A DNA stretch of 8,291 nucleotides, taken from positions 1 to 8,291 of the forward strand of contig JADZAD010000236.1 of assembly GCA_020852775.1 (NCBI GenBank). The letters are read 5' to 3'. The notes below the pieces were generated by a model. It worked only from the letters and a program-made list of their open reading frames with translations, ran no database searches and was not told the origin of the DNA. The translations under genes and the position numbers were made by a program. Below are positions 1 to 5,815 of the stretch, piece after piece (the stretch's first letter is position 1; the number at the start of each line of letters is the position of its first letter). The DNA comes from Anaerolineae bacterium (GTDB lineage: Bacteria; Chloroflexota; Anaerolineae; Aggregatilineales; UBA3940).

Positions 1-701
1 GCCTCCGCCAGATCGCCGATCTCGCCGCTCTGGCGGATCTCGATGTGTGTGTCCAGGTCACCAGACGCAAGCCTGAGGGCGGAGGTTCGCAACTGTTCCA
101 GCGGATGTGTCAGCGACCCGGCAAGGAGGATACTCGCGGCCACGGTCAGCCACATCAGGATACCTACACCGCTTGCAAGCGCGATCCAACGCTGGTTGAC
201 CAGCCCGCCTACGTCCCGCAGCGGGGCCGTGACGATTACGACGGCTACAGGCTCCTCATCATCCATGATCGGAGCCGTCGCATAGACGTACTGAACGCCG
301 GTGGTGCTGGTACGGCGCTCATGGGCAGCCTGCCCGCGCAATGCCGCGAGCACCTCCGGATAGGTGAGCAGTTCCGCCGCGGATGGGTACTTCCTGGCGG
401 TTGTCAGCAGCACCTGTCCTCTGCTACCCAGCAGTGTGACTTCGCCACCCTCCTGCAGGCTCAATCCGTTCAATGTGTTGGTGAGTGAACCGCCATCGTT
501 CTCACCATTCAGCCAGTGTTCGACGGAATCGCCCAGCGATCTGGCGATCAATGAGGCGCTTTCTGACACTGCCCGGTCGAAATCTTCATTGGCTGACCGG
601 GCAATCTGCCCCCCGGCGATCAGCGTCAGCCCGATGAAGCCCAACACGATGATACTGCTGTAGGTCAGAATCAGCCGTGTCCGCAGCTTTCTGAGCTTCA
701 T
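1..701 (-). CDS. Sensor histidine kinase, N-terminal half (runs off the left edge)
   Basis: The first 233 codons of a membrane sensor kinase are present. The reading frame opens at an ATG at 701-699 and is still open at base 1. A basic N-terminus is followed by TM1 (about residues 10-29), an extracytoplasmic domain of about 140 residues (30-171), TM2 (172-194) and the start of a HAMP linker (195-233, with the THPLEQLR and LASGDLDTHI segments). The stretch YPEVLAALRGQ ... VYATAPI (115-145) resembles Cache/PhoR-like sensor domains; this is a resemblance, not a domain hit. The dimerisation (H-box) and ATPase domains lie outside the window. The start is well supported: ATGA overlaps the regulator's stop by 4 bases, and GAGGGG (715-710) sits 8 bases upstream. 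Translation should be coupled to the response regulator, which is the cognate partner. The ligand is unknown. A DDEE cluster at 147-150 is acidic, but I see no ExxE iron-binding motif like that of PmrB. Confidence 0.9.
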   Translation of the reverse strand, partial: MKLRKLRTRLILTYSSIIVLGFIGLTLIAGGQIARSANEDFDRAVSESASLIARSLGDSVEHWLNGENDGGSLTNTLNGLSLQEGGEVTLLGSRGQVLLTTARKYPSAAELLTYPEVLAALRGQAAHERRTSTTGVQYVYATAPIMDDEEPVAVVIVTAPLRDVGGLVNQRWIALASGVGILMWLTVAASILLAGSLTHPLEQLRTSALRLASGDLDTHIEIRQSGEIGDLAE

Positions 702-1402
702 TTCATCTTCCCCTCAATCGGGGTGAAGCGATAGCCGACGCCGCGTACCGTCTGAATGTAGCGGGGCGCGCCGGGGTCATCTTCGATCTTCTCACGCAGC
801 CAGCGAATATGCACATCCAGTGTGCGCGTATCACCCAGCCAGTCCGTCCCCCACACCTCATCAAAAAGCTGCGCCCGCGTAACGACTTCGCCGTTGTGTT
901 TCATCAGCAGGCTCAGGAGTTCAAACTCCTTGTAGCGCAGCGAGAGTTCGGCGTTGCCCTTATACACGCGCCGCGTCACAAGATCGAGCGACAGGCTTCC
1001 TGTCCGCATGGCGTGTTCCGCCGGGGCCGGGGCGGTATCGAAGGCTACCCGTCGCAGCAGCGCCCTGATATGCGCCTGCAATTCACGCGCGCTGAATGGT
1101 TTTGTCAGGTAGTCATCCGCGCCAAGTTCGAGACCGAGGATACGGTCTACCTCCTCACCAAGTGCTGTCAGCATGAGGATCGGCACAACGCTGTGTGCCC
1201 GGATACGGCGACAGACCTCCCAGCCGTCGATACCTGGTAGCATAATATCCAGGATGACGAGGTCATAGCCCCCCTGCAATGTCATCTGCGCGCCTTGCTC
1301 ACCATTCTCGGCAATGGTTACCCTGTAGCCACCGGTGGTGAGCGCACGCGCAACCGGGCCCGTGATCAGCGGGTCGTCGTCTATCATCAGGATCGTGGTC
1401 AT
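698..1402 (-). CDS. OmpR/PhoB-family two-component response regulator
   Basis: This is a 234-residue DNA-binding response regulator. The receiver domain (1-118) has the acidic pocket D8-D10, the phosphoacceptor D52 (VILDIMLPG), the switch T79 and K101 of the LTKPF motif, so phosphorylation is expected to be functional. The C-terminal winged helix (about 133-228) shows the family signature, including RYKEFELL, the DEVWG segment, RTLDVHIRWLREKI and the VRGVGYRF wing. I start it at MTTILMIDDD (ATG 1402-1400) because AGAGG lies about 5 bases upstream and receiver domains normally begin within a few residues of the acidic pocket. Upstream ATGs at 1441 and 1420 are in frame but would add an unusual tail. 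It overlaps the kinase gene by ATGA and is transcribed away from the plus-strand redox operon, whose promoter region it very likely controls through the tandem TTTAAG sites at 1463-1489. Confidence 0.95.
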   Translation of the reverse strand: MTTILMIDDDPLITGPVARALTTGGYRVTIAENGEQGAQMTLQGGYDLVILDIMLPGIDGWEVCRRIRAHSVVPILMLTALGEEVDRILGLELGADDYLTKPFSARELQAHIRALLRRVAFDTAPAPAEHAMRTGSLSLDLVTRRVYKGNAELSLRYKEFELLSLLMKHNGEVVTRAQLFDEVWGTDWLGDTRTLDVHIRWLREKIEDDPGAPRYIQTVRGVGYRFTPIEGKMK

Positions 1403-1462
1403 AAATACCTCTGACTGCATTCTCGCACACGTTGACGACATCCAACAATGTAGCCATTGAGA

Positions 1463-1489
1463 TTTAAGCTGGATTTAAGGCAATTTAGG
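1463..1489 (+). promoter_or_regulatory. Tandem direct-repeat operator, PmrA/OmpR-type box
   Basis: Three half-sites in the same orientation are seen: TTTAAG (1463-1468), TTTAAG (1474-1479) and TTTAGG (1484-1489). The spacings are 11 and 10 bp, about one helical turn. The first two plus the 5-base spacer fit YTTAAK-N5-YTTAAK, the pattern known for PmrA/BasR sites. OmpR/PhoB regulators generally bind such tandem repeats head to tail on one face of DNA. The site lies in the 165-bp gap between the divergent response regulator and the redox operon, so it may serve both directions. The link to this particular regulator is inference. Confidence 0.6.
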
Positions 1490-1521
1490 CCCAGGCTAAC
1501 CATGCCTGCCAGAAGCCGGGC

Positions 1522-1527
1522 TATTCT
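1522..1527 (+). promoter_or_regulatory. Candidate -10 box for the plus-strand redox operon
   Basis: TATTCT lies 40 bases before the first ATG of the operon and 32 bases after the third TTTAAG-like repeat. No recognisable -35 hexamer sits 16-18 bases upstream. That is compatible with an activator-dependent promoter driven from the upstream box, but a single hexamer match is weak evidence. Confidence 0.3.
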
Positions 1528-1567
1528 TTAGCGTGTCAGCCAGAGAGAGCGAAAGGATGAAACACAG

Positions 1568-2194
1568 ATGAACAGGTTGCAGGGGATTCTCGCGGCAGGG
1601 ACATTAACAGCCGCCGTGTTAGCGGCGATGGCAGGGGTAGCGACCGGCACAATCCGTGATGCCCTGGCCGCGGTAGTGCCGTCCGCGCCCCAGGTCGTTG
1701 CCACTCCGACTCCGTCGATGGAAGAAGTGCTGGCACAGCAGGCGCAACTTCAGCAGATGCTCGTGACCATGCAGGCCCGTGAAGCGGAGTACGCGGCCCA
1801 GATTGAGCAGGCCAATCAGGTCATCACCAGCCTTGAAGCGACGCAGTCCGGTCAGTCAGCCGATTCAAGCGCCCAGCTTGCGGCTGCTAACCAGACGATC
1901 GCCGGGCTGCAAGCTTCACTGGCAGTGATGCAGCAGAATGAAGCCCAGTATCGCGCCCAGATTGAGACGGCTAACCAGTCGATCGCCCAGCTTCAGGCTT
2001 ATGTGCAGCAGGTGTCGGGCGCGGTCGGGGCCTCTGCTCCCAGGCCAGCGGCAGTACAGGCCGCCCCTCAGCCAGCGGTAGTGCAGGCCGCACCCGTGGT
2101 TCCGGTCGCCCCTTCGATTGGACAGGGAGAGCACGAGGACGAACACGAAAAACACGAAGATGAAGAGCATGAGGATGAGGGCGACGATGACTAA
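1568..2194 (+). CDS. Exported/anchored coiled-coil protein with His- and acid-rich C-terminal tail
   Basis: I do not recognise a named family for this 208-residue protein. An N-terminal hydrophobic stretch (about 7-28) after a short basic start looks like a signal peptide or signal anchor; there is no lipobox. A TPTP linker (46-49) follows. Residues 51-150 are Gln/Ala/Glu-rich and likely coiled coil, with three related units: AQIEQANQVITSLEA (77-91), AQLAAANQTIAGLQA (102-116) and AQIETANQSIAQLQA (130-144). An Ala/Pro/Val linker (157-183) leads to the tail 188-208, which holds 4 His and 15 Asp/Glu and could bind metal ions. The start has AAAGGA (1552-1557) 10 bases upstream. It is first in the operon and its stop overlaps the next gene by 8 bases, so it is probably a structural or metal-handling partner on the outer face of the membrane. 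Function is inferred only from composition and context. Confidence 0.8.
   Translation: MNRLQGILAAGTLTAAVLAAMAGVATGTIRDALAAVVPSAPQVVATPTPSMEEVLAQQAQLQQMLVTMQAREAEYAAQIEQANQVITSLEATQSGQSADSSAQLAAANQTIAGLQASLAVMQQNEAQYRAQIETANQSIAQLQAYVQQVSGAVGASAPRPAAVQAAPQPAVVQAAPVVPVAPSIGQGEHEDEHEKHEDEEHEDEGDDD
1769..1999 (+). repeat. Internal coding repeats of the coiled-coil region
   Basis: The segments at 1769-1819 and 1928-1978 encode closely similar 17-residue units (MQAREAEYAAQIEQANQ and MQQNEAQYRAQIETANQ). They share DNA stretches such as GCCCAGATTGAG. A third, shorter unit lies between them (1871-1915). The pattern looks like partial internal duplication that has diverged while keeping the Gln/Asn spacing. 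Confidence 0.6.
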
Positions 2195-2690
2195 CCGCGC
2201 ACAGACTCACCTCGGGTTGAAGGTGCTGCTGATGACCGGCGGGGTCGCCGGGGCGTTTACCGGGACGCACTTCCTCGCCATGCAGGAAACCGCTCAGTAC
2301 GCGGCGCAGCAGGCGGCTCAGGCAGCCGCCGCCGTACCGGCAGCCCCGGTGATAGCTTTCACGCCCACTCCGCTGTTCGACCCGGCCTTGCTGGCTCCGA
2401 TCCCGACGGTACGAGTTCCGCAGGCGGCACAGCCGGCAGTGGCAAACCCGGGAGCAGCAGGCCAGGCCGCCATGCCGCAGCCTGCAGCAGCGCAGCCTGC
2501 CGCTCCGGCTGCTGGCAGCTCACAGGTTCAGGCCATCCCGACCGCCATGATCGCGGTCATCCCGGAGTTCGTGCCAGCCCCACCGGTGGCAGACAGCGGC
2601 CCGGCTCCGGTGGACAGTGGGCCCGTTTACGAAGCCCCGGCACCCGCTCCGCCAGTGCAGCCGGTTGCAGGCGGCGGTTCAAGCCGCTAG
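2187..2690 (+). CDS. Membrane-anchored Pro/Ala-rich protein of unknown function
   Basis: This is a 167-residue protein that I do not recognise. Residues 10-32 (from LGLKVLL to THFLA) form one hydrophobic segment, either an anchor or an uncleaved signal. A short Gln/Ala stretch (33-50) and a TPTP element (59-62) follow, then a long Pro/Ala/Val-rich region to the end (51-167) that is probably extended and disordered outside the membrane. There is no cysteine and no obvious cofactor motif. The start is ATG 2187, with GAGGG (2177-2181) 5 bases upstream. A longer frame from 2118 exists, but its extra 23 residues only read the preceding gene's tail out of frame. The gene overlaps its predecessor by 8 bases and precedes apbE by 13, so it is part of the redox operon. 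It shares the layout anchor, Gln/Ala stretch, TPTP and Ala/Pro linker with the preceding protein, and the two may act together. Confidence 0.75.
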   Translation: MTNRAQTHLGLKVLLMTGGVAGAFTGTHFLAMQETAQYAAQQAAQAAAAVPAAPVIAFTPTPLFDPALLAPIPTVRVPQAAQPAVANPGAAGQAAMPQPAAAQPAAPAAGSSQVQAIPTAMIAVIPEFVPAPPVADSGPAPVDSGPVYEAPAPAPPVQPVAGGGSSR

Positions 2691-2695
2691 GGAGG
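2689..2695 (+). promoter_or_regulatory. Strong ribosome binding site fixing the GTG start of apbE
   Basis: AGGGAGG overlaps the stop codon of the preceding gene and lies 8 bases before the GTG at 2704. It supports a GTG start over the in-frame ATG at 2617, which would read 29 codons through the upstream gene. Confidence 0.8.
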
Positions 2696-2703
2696 CTGGC
2701 ACG

Positions 2704-3672
2704 GTGGAACCGCATCCGGACTGGCCGTCCTATCACTTCCGCGCCATGGGCTCCGCAATCGGCGTCTGGCTGGACGTTGATGATGAAGCCGGAGCGCGAC
2801 AGGCTTTCGCCACCGTGGAGGGCCTGTTCGCGGAGGTGGAAGCTGCCCTCAGCCGCTTTCGGCCTTCAAACGAACTCTGCAGGCTGAACAGCCGACCGGG
2901 CGAGTGGGTACCGGTTTCACGCACACTCTGGAAGGTGCTCGAACGCGCACTTGACCTGGCCGAGATGACGGGCGGCCTGTTCGATCCGACCGTGCTAAGT
3001 GCGGTGCGGGCCGCTGGCTACCGGGATGACTTCGAGACACTCCACTACACGACACGCCAGCCTGCCGATGTGCTGCGTGGGAGCTGGCAGACCGTGCGCC
3101 TCGATGAGGGGCGCCGTGCCGTGCTGCTGCCAGATGGGATCGGGCTTGATTTCGGGGGAATCGGCAAAGGCTACACCGCTGCCTGGGCGATCAACCTGCT
3201 CGACGTCTGGGGCCCGGCACTGGTAGATGCCGGAGGGGATCTCGTCGCCGGGCGGGCGCCGCGTGGGCAGGCCGGCTGGCCAGTGACGGTCAACGCCCCT
3301 TCCGGGCGTGATGAACCACCCGGCGGGCCGCTGGCCTTCTTCTGGCTGGCGAACCACACCGTGGCGACCTCCGGAGTAGATTTCCGGCGCTGGCAGACCG
3401 ATGCGGGGGAAGCCCATCACATCATCGATCCTCGTACCGGTAAACCGGTCGAGAATGACATCCGCAGCGCCTCGGTGCTCGCAGGGGATGCTACGCTGGC
3501 GGAGGCGCTGGCGAAGGCCGCACTGATTGAGCCGGGTCTGCCCCTCCCGGAGGGAGTGGGTATCCTCACGGTGACACACAGCGGTGAAACCTGGTTGAAC
3601 GAGATTATGCGGGGGCAAGCTGCATGGCAGAAGCCGCTCGACCTCACTGAGAAAGCAGGAGAACCTGAATGA
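2704..3672 (+). CDS. apbE: FAD:protein FMN transferase (ApbE family)
   Basis: ApbE enzymes transfer FMN from FAD to a Thr/Ser of a target flavoprotein. This 322-residue protein shows the family blocks in order: FRAMGS (12-17), LFDPTV (92-97), LDFGGIGKGY (148-157), ALVDAGGDL (172-180), VATSGVDFRRW (220-230) and HHIIDPRTGKPV (238-249). The C-terminal metal/catalytic helix reads DATLAEALAKAAL (262-274). Many members have A-D-A-x-x-T here, while this one has E267 and K271 in place of the Asp and Thr, so it may belong to a variant subfamily. No signal peptide or lipobox is present whichever start is used, so the enzyme is predicted cytoplasmic, unlike the many exported lipoprotein ApbEs. The start is the GTG at 2704, supported by AGGGAGG 8 bases upstream. 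It is sandwiched between an anchored low-complexity protein and the diheme membrane protein, whose ATG overlaps its stop. No FMN-binding target domain or SGAT-like acceptor motif is visible in the window. Confidence 0.93.
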   Translation: MEPHPDWPSYHFRAMGSAIGVWLDVDDEAGARQAFATVEGLFAEVEAALSRFRPSNELCRLNSRPGEWVPVSRTLWKVLERALDLAEMTGGLFDPTVLSAVRAAGYRDDFETLHYTTRQPADVLRGSWQTVRLDEGRRAVLLPDGIGLDFGGIGKGYTAAWAINLLDVWGPALVDAGGDLVAGRAPRGQAGWPVTVNAPSGRDEPPGGPLAFFWLANHTVATSGVDFRRWQTDAGEAHHIIDPRTGKPVENDIRSASVLAGDATLAEALAKAALIEPGLPLPEGVGILTVTHSGETWLNEIMRGQAAWQKPLDLTEKAGEPE

Positions 3673-4358
3673 CATCAGCATCCACACCAGCTCGAAACGC
3701 CACTGCATCATCATCACCCTTTGGGTGGATGCTATCTGGAGCAATCATCACAGGGGCACTGGTCTTCGCGTTCGCTGTCCCTATCGAGTGGATCACAGCA
3801 TTCAAGGCAGCACTCCCCGCACAGATGGCCTGGCGCTTCAGCCGGGCATCCGGCCTGATCGCTTATCTCCTGCTGACAGGCTCGCTGGGATGGGGGCTGG
3901 TCCTCAGCACGCGGATCTCGAAGGAAGTCACCCCGCCGCCGGAGGTACTGGCGCTGCATAACGCCGTCTCCTGGGCGGCGCTCGGGCTGGCCGGGCTGCA
4001 CGGGCTGGCCCTGCTGCTCGATACGTATTTCACTTACTCCCTGATAGACGTGTTGATCCCGTTTGCCGGCCCGTATAAGCCGTTCTGGGTCGGGCTGGGC
4101 ATACTGGCCTTCTACAGCTCGCTGCTGGCTGCGATGAGCTTCACGTGGCGCTCGTGGCTGGGCCAGCGCGGCTGGCGTATTCTGCACCTGATGATATTCC
4201 CTGCTTTTGTGCTGGTAACGGTGCACGGCTTCATCAGTGGGACGGACAGCAGCCGGATTGGAATGCTTGCGGTCTATGTACTTGCGGTGCTGGCGATCTT
4301 GTTTCTGGTAAATTACCGCCTGCTGGTGGACAGGCGCGGCAGGAAGCCGCAGGTATAA
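3669..4358 (+). CDS. Ferric reductase-like transmembrane protein (six-helix, b-heme)
   Basis: This 229-residue integral membrane protein has about six predicted helices (roughly 21-39, 57-79, 94-117, 136-157, 169-190 and 197-220). Two helices each carry a His pair with b-heme ligand spacing: H97/H111 in the third and H173/H186 in the fifth. This is the layout of the ferric reductase-like transmembrane domain (also seen in MsrQ and NOX-type proteins) and predicts two stacked hemes carrying electrons across the membrane. No FAD- or NAD(P)H-binding domain follows, since the protein ends 9 residues after the last helix, so an electron donor must be supplied by another protein. The start is ATG 3669 with AGGAGA (3657-3662) 6 bases upstream, and it overlaps the apbE stop as ATGA. 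It is last in the operon, before a perfect palindrome. The substrate could be ferric iron, a methionine-sulfoxide-type partner or a flavoprotein; the sequence does not decide. Confidence 0.88.
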   Translation: MTSASTPARNATASSSPFGWMLSGAIITGALVFAFAVPIEWITAFKAALPAQMAWRFSRASGLIAYLLLTGSLGWGLVLSTRISKEVTPPPEVLALHNAVSWAALGLAGLHGLALLLDTYFTYSLIDVLIPFAGPYKPFWVGLGILAFYSSLLAAMSFTWRSWLGQRGWRILHLMIFPAFVLVTVHGFISGTDSSRIGMLAVYVLAVLAILFLVNYRLLVDRRGRKPQV

Positions 4359-4391
4359 CAGGACGAGCGGCCCGCGGGCCGCTCGTCCTGT
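4358..4391. terminator. Perfect 34-bp palindrome between convergent genes, likely bidirectional terminator
   Basis: All 17 base pairs match around the centre 4374/4375. The arms begin CAGGACGAGCGGCCC and the sequence is very GC-rich. It starts at the last base of the stop codon of the ferric-reductase-like gene and lies 37 bases beyond the gdhA stop on the other strand. No T-tract follows in either direction, so it is not a textbook intrinsic terminator, but position and symmetry suggest transcript end formation or 3'-end protection for both convergent genes. Confidence 0.6.
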
Positions 4392-4428
4392 CTCACAACA
4401 GGTTAGGGAGTGGCGGCGCCAGCGCCGT

Positions 4429-5745
4429 CTACGGGAAGAGCCCGCGCACGGTCATTGACTCCGCGACCCGGTCTACTGCGACCAGGAAGGCTGCTTCACG
4501 CAGGCCGAGTTTATGCTGCTGGGCGACGTCCCAGACATTGTCGAACGATTCCTTCATCACGTTGAGCAGGCGGCGATCCACCGTCGCCAGGTCCCAGCGG
4601 TCGAACTGCAGGCCCTGTACCCACTCGAAGTAGGAGACGGTTACCCCGCCGGCGTTGGCGAGGATGTCCGGCACGGCTACGATACCGCGGTCGTTGAGGA
4701 TCGTATTGCCTTCAATGGTCGTCGGGCCGTTCGCACCCTCGACAACCAGCTTCGCTTTCACGTCCCCGGCGGTGCGCGCGGTGATCTGGCCCTCCAGCGC
4801 GGCAGGCGCGAGCACGTCCACATCAAGTGCCAGCAGCGCCTCGTTGCTGATGAACTCAACCCCGCTCATCGCGTCGGTCAGCCCGGCAAGCCCACCGTTG
4901 TGCTGCTTCGCGTAGGCGCTGACCGCGTTGATATCCAACCCGTCCCCGCAAAAGTATGCGCCGGAGATGTCACTGACGGCCACCACCTTCGAGTGGTAGT
5001 CGTTGTACATGATCTCGGCGTAGAAGCGCCCGACCTTGCCATAGCCCTGCACGGCGAGCGTCGCTTTGCTGAGGTCGATACCCAGGCGACCGGCGGCGAA
5101 CTCGGTGCAGTGGGCCATGCCGCGGCTGGTAGCCTCACCACGCCCAAGCGATCCGCCCAGGTCGAGCGGCTTGCCGGTGACGACGGCCGGGTCGGCTTCG
5201 CCGCGGATCATCGTCACGGTGTCATCGAACCACGCCATGATCTGTCCGTCGGTGTCCACGTCCGGCGCGGGGATGTCACGCCGCGAGCCGACGATCGGGC
5301 TGATCATGAAGGCATATCGCCGGGTCAGCCGCTCCAGTTCGGCACGGGAAAGGGCACGAACGTCAACGGCGATACCGCCCTTGCCGCCGCCGAAAGGCAG
5401 CCCGACTACGCTGCACTTCCACGTCATCAGCGTCGCCAGTGCGACAACTTCTTCCTTAGTGACGTTCGGGTGATAGCGGATGCCACCCTTTGCCGGGCCG
5501 CGCGCGGTGGAGTGCTGCACGCGGTAGCCTGTGTAGGTATGCAGCGAGCCGTCGTCCATCTTGACCGGTACGGCGACTTCAAGGACACGCTCCGGCGTGC
5601 GCAGCCAGTCGAGCATGCCCTGGTCAAAGCCGAGGTGCTTCGCGGCGAGGTCAAGCTGGTAGTTCGCCATTGCCAGCATCGGGTCGGTGTAGTGGGCGGC
5701 ATCTCCTTCCCCGCCGGGTGTGGGATTCGCTTGCCTGAGGGTCAT
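4429..5745 (-). CDS. gdhA: Glutamate dehydrogenase, probably NAD-dependent
   Basis: Catalyses the reversible oxidative deamination of glutamate to 2-oxoglutarate and ammonia in the cytoplasm. The 438-residue protein is full length for the small hexameric class. Key residues keep the spacing known from clostridial GDH: K86 (GPAKGGIR), K110 (TWKCSV), catalytic K122 (PFGGGKGG) and D162 (PAPDVDT). The Rossmann fingerprint is GYGKVG (234-239), and an Asp at 259 ends the second strand (VAVSDI), which favours NAD over NADP. VEGANGPT (335-342) and NAGGVTVSYFEWVQ (364-377) complete the signature. Lys at the K86 position argues for glutamate over leucine or valine as substrate. I chose ATG 5745 (AAAGG at 5761-5757, 10 bases upstream). 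ATG 5763 and GTG 5796 are in frame, but the GTG lies inside a terminator stem. The gene is alone, convergent with the redox operon. A hairpin plus T-tract directly upstream may attenuate it. Confidence 0.95.
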   Translation of the reverse strand: MTLRQANPTPGGEGDAAHYTDPMLAMANYQLDLAAKHLGFDQGMLDWLRTPERVLEVAVPVKMDDGSLHTYTGYRVQHSTARGPAKGGIRYHPNVTKEEVVALATLMTWKCSVVGLPFGGGKGGIAVDVRALSRAELERLTRRYAFMISPIVGSRRDIPAPDVDTDGQIMAWFDDTVTMIRGEADPAVVTGKPLDLGGSLGRGEATSRGMAHCTEFAAGRLGIDLSKATLAVQGYGKVGRFYAEIMYNDYHSKVVAVSDISGAYFCGDGLDINAVSAYAKQHNGGLAGLTDAMSGVEFISNEALLALDVDVLAPAALEGQITARTAGDVKAKLVVEGANGPTTIEGNTILNDRGIVAVPDILANAGGVTVSYFEWVQGLQFDRWDLATVDRRLLNVMKESFDNVWDVAQQHKLGLREAAFLVAVDRVAESMTVRGLFP

Positions 5746-5780
5746 ATCTACCGAGCCTTTCATCAACACCAGTGTGTGTG

Positions 5781-5810
5781 AAATAAAAAAGGACACACGA
5801 ACGTGCGTCC
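5781..5810 (-). terminator. Intrinsic terminator / possible attenuator in front of gdhA
   Basis: Read on the minus strand, an 8-bp stem (GGACGCAC with GTGTGTCC, one G-T pair) and a GTTC loop are followed by TTTTTTATTT. This is a textbook Rho-independent terminator. It lies 173 bases beyond the glycosyltransferase stop and ends 35 bases before the chosen gdhA ATG. It may end the upstream transcript. Because the best promoter candidate for gdhA lies further upstream, it may instead act as a regulated attenuator. I see no obvious antiterminator, T-box or known riboswitch sequence in the leader. Confidence 0.75.
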
Positions 5811-5815
5811 CTTCA

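Noticed and set aside
45..488. Plus-strand frames across the left edge
   Set aside because: The minus strand encodes a continuous sensor kinase with two membrane helices and a HAMP linker. The plus frames are its shadows.
1557..1571. ATG at 1557 as a start for the first operon gene
   Set aside because: It is out of frame and stops after four codons (MKHR). The in-frame ATG is at 1568.
2118..2186. Upstream start for the Pro/Ala-rich protein
   Set aside because: The extra 23 residues only read the His/acid tail codons in another frame, placing a highly charged stretch before the membrane anchor. ATG 2187 has a proper Shine-Dalgarno.
1568..4358. Flavin acceptor motif (SGAT-like) in the operon proteins
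   Set aside because: Only SGAV (coiled-coil protein) and SGAI (membrane protein) occur. Neither has the Thr/Ser that receives FMN.
4513..5781. A 422-codon open frame on the plus strand
   Set aside because: It is exactly antisense to the well-supported glutamate dehydrogenase, has no recognisable domain and a His/Arg/Val-rich composition typical of a shadow frame in GC-rich DNA.
5746..5796. GTG start for gdhA giving 17 extra residues
   Set aside because: The GTG lies in the descending arm of the terminator hairpin and the codons read through its T-tract. Family members do not need this extension.
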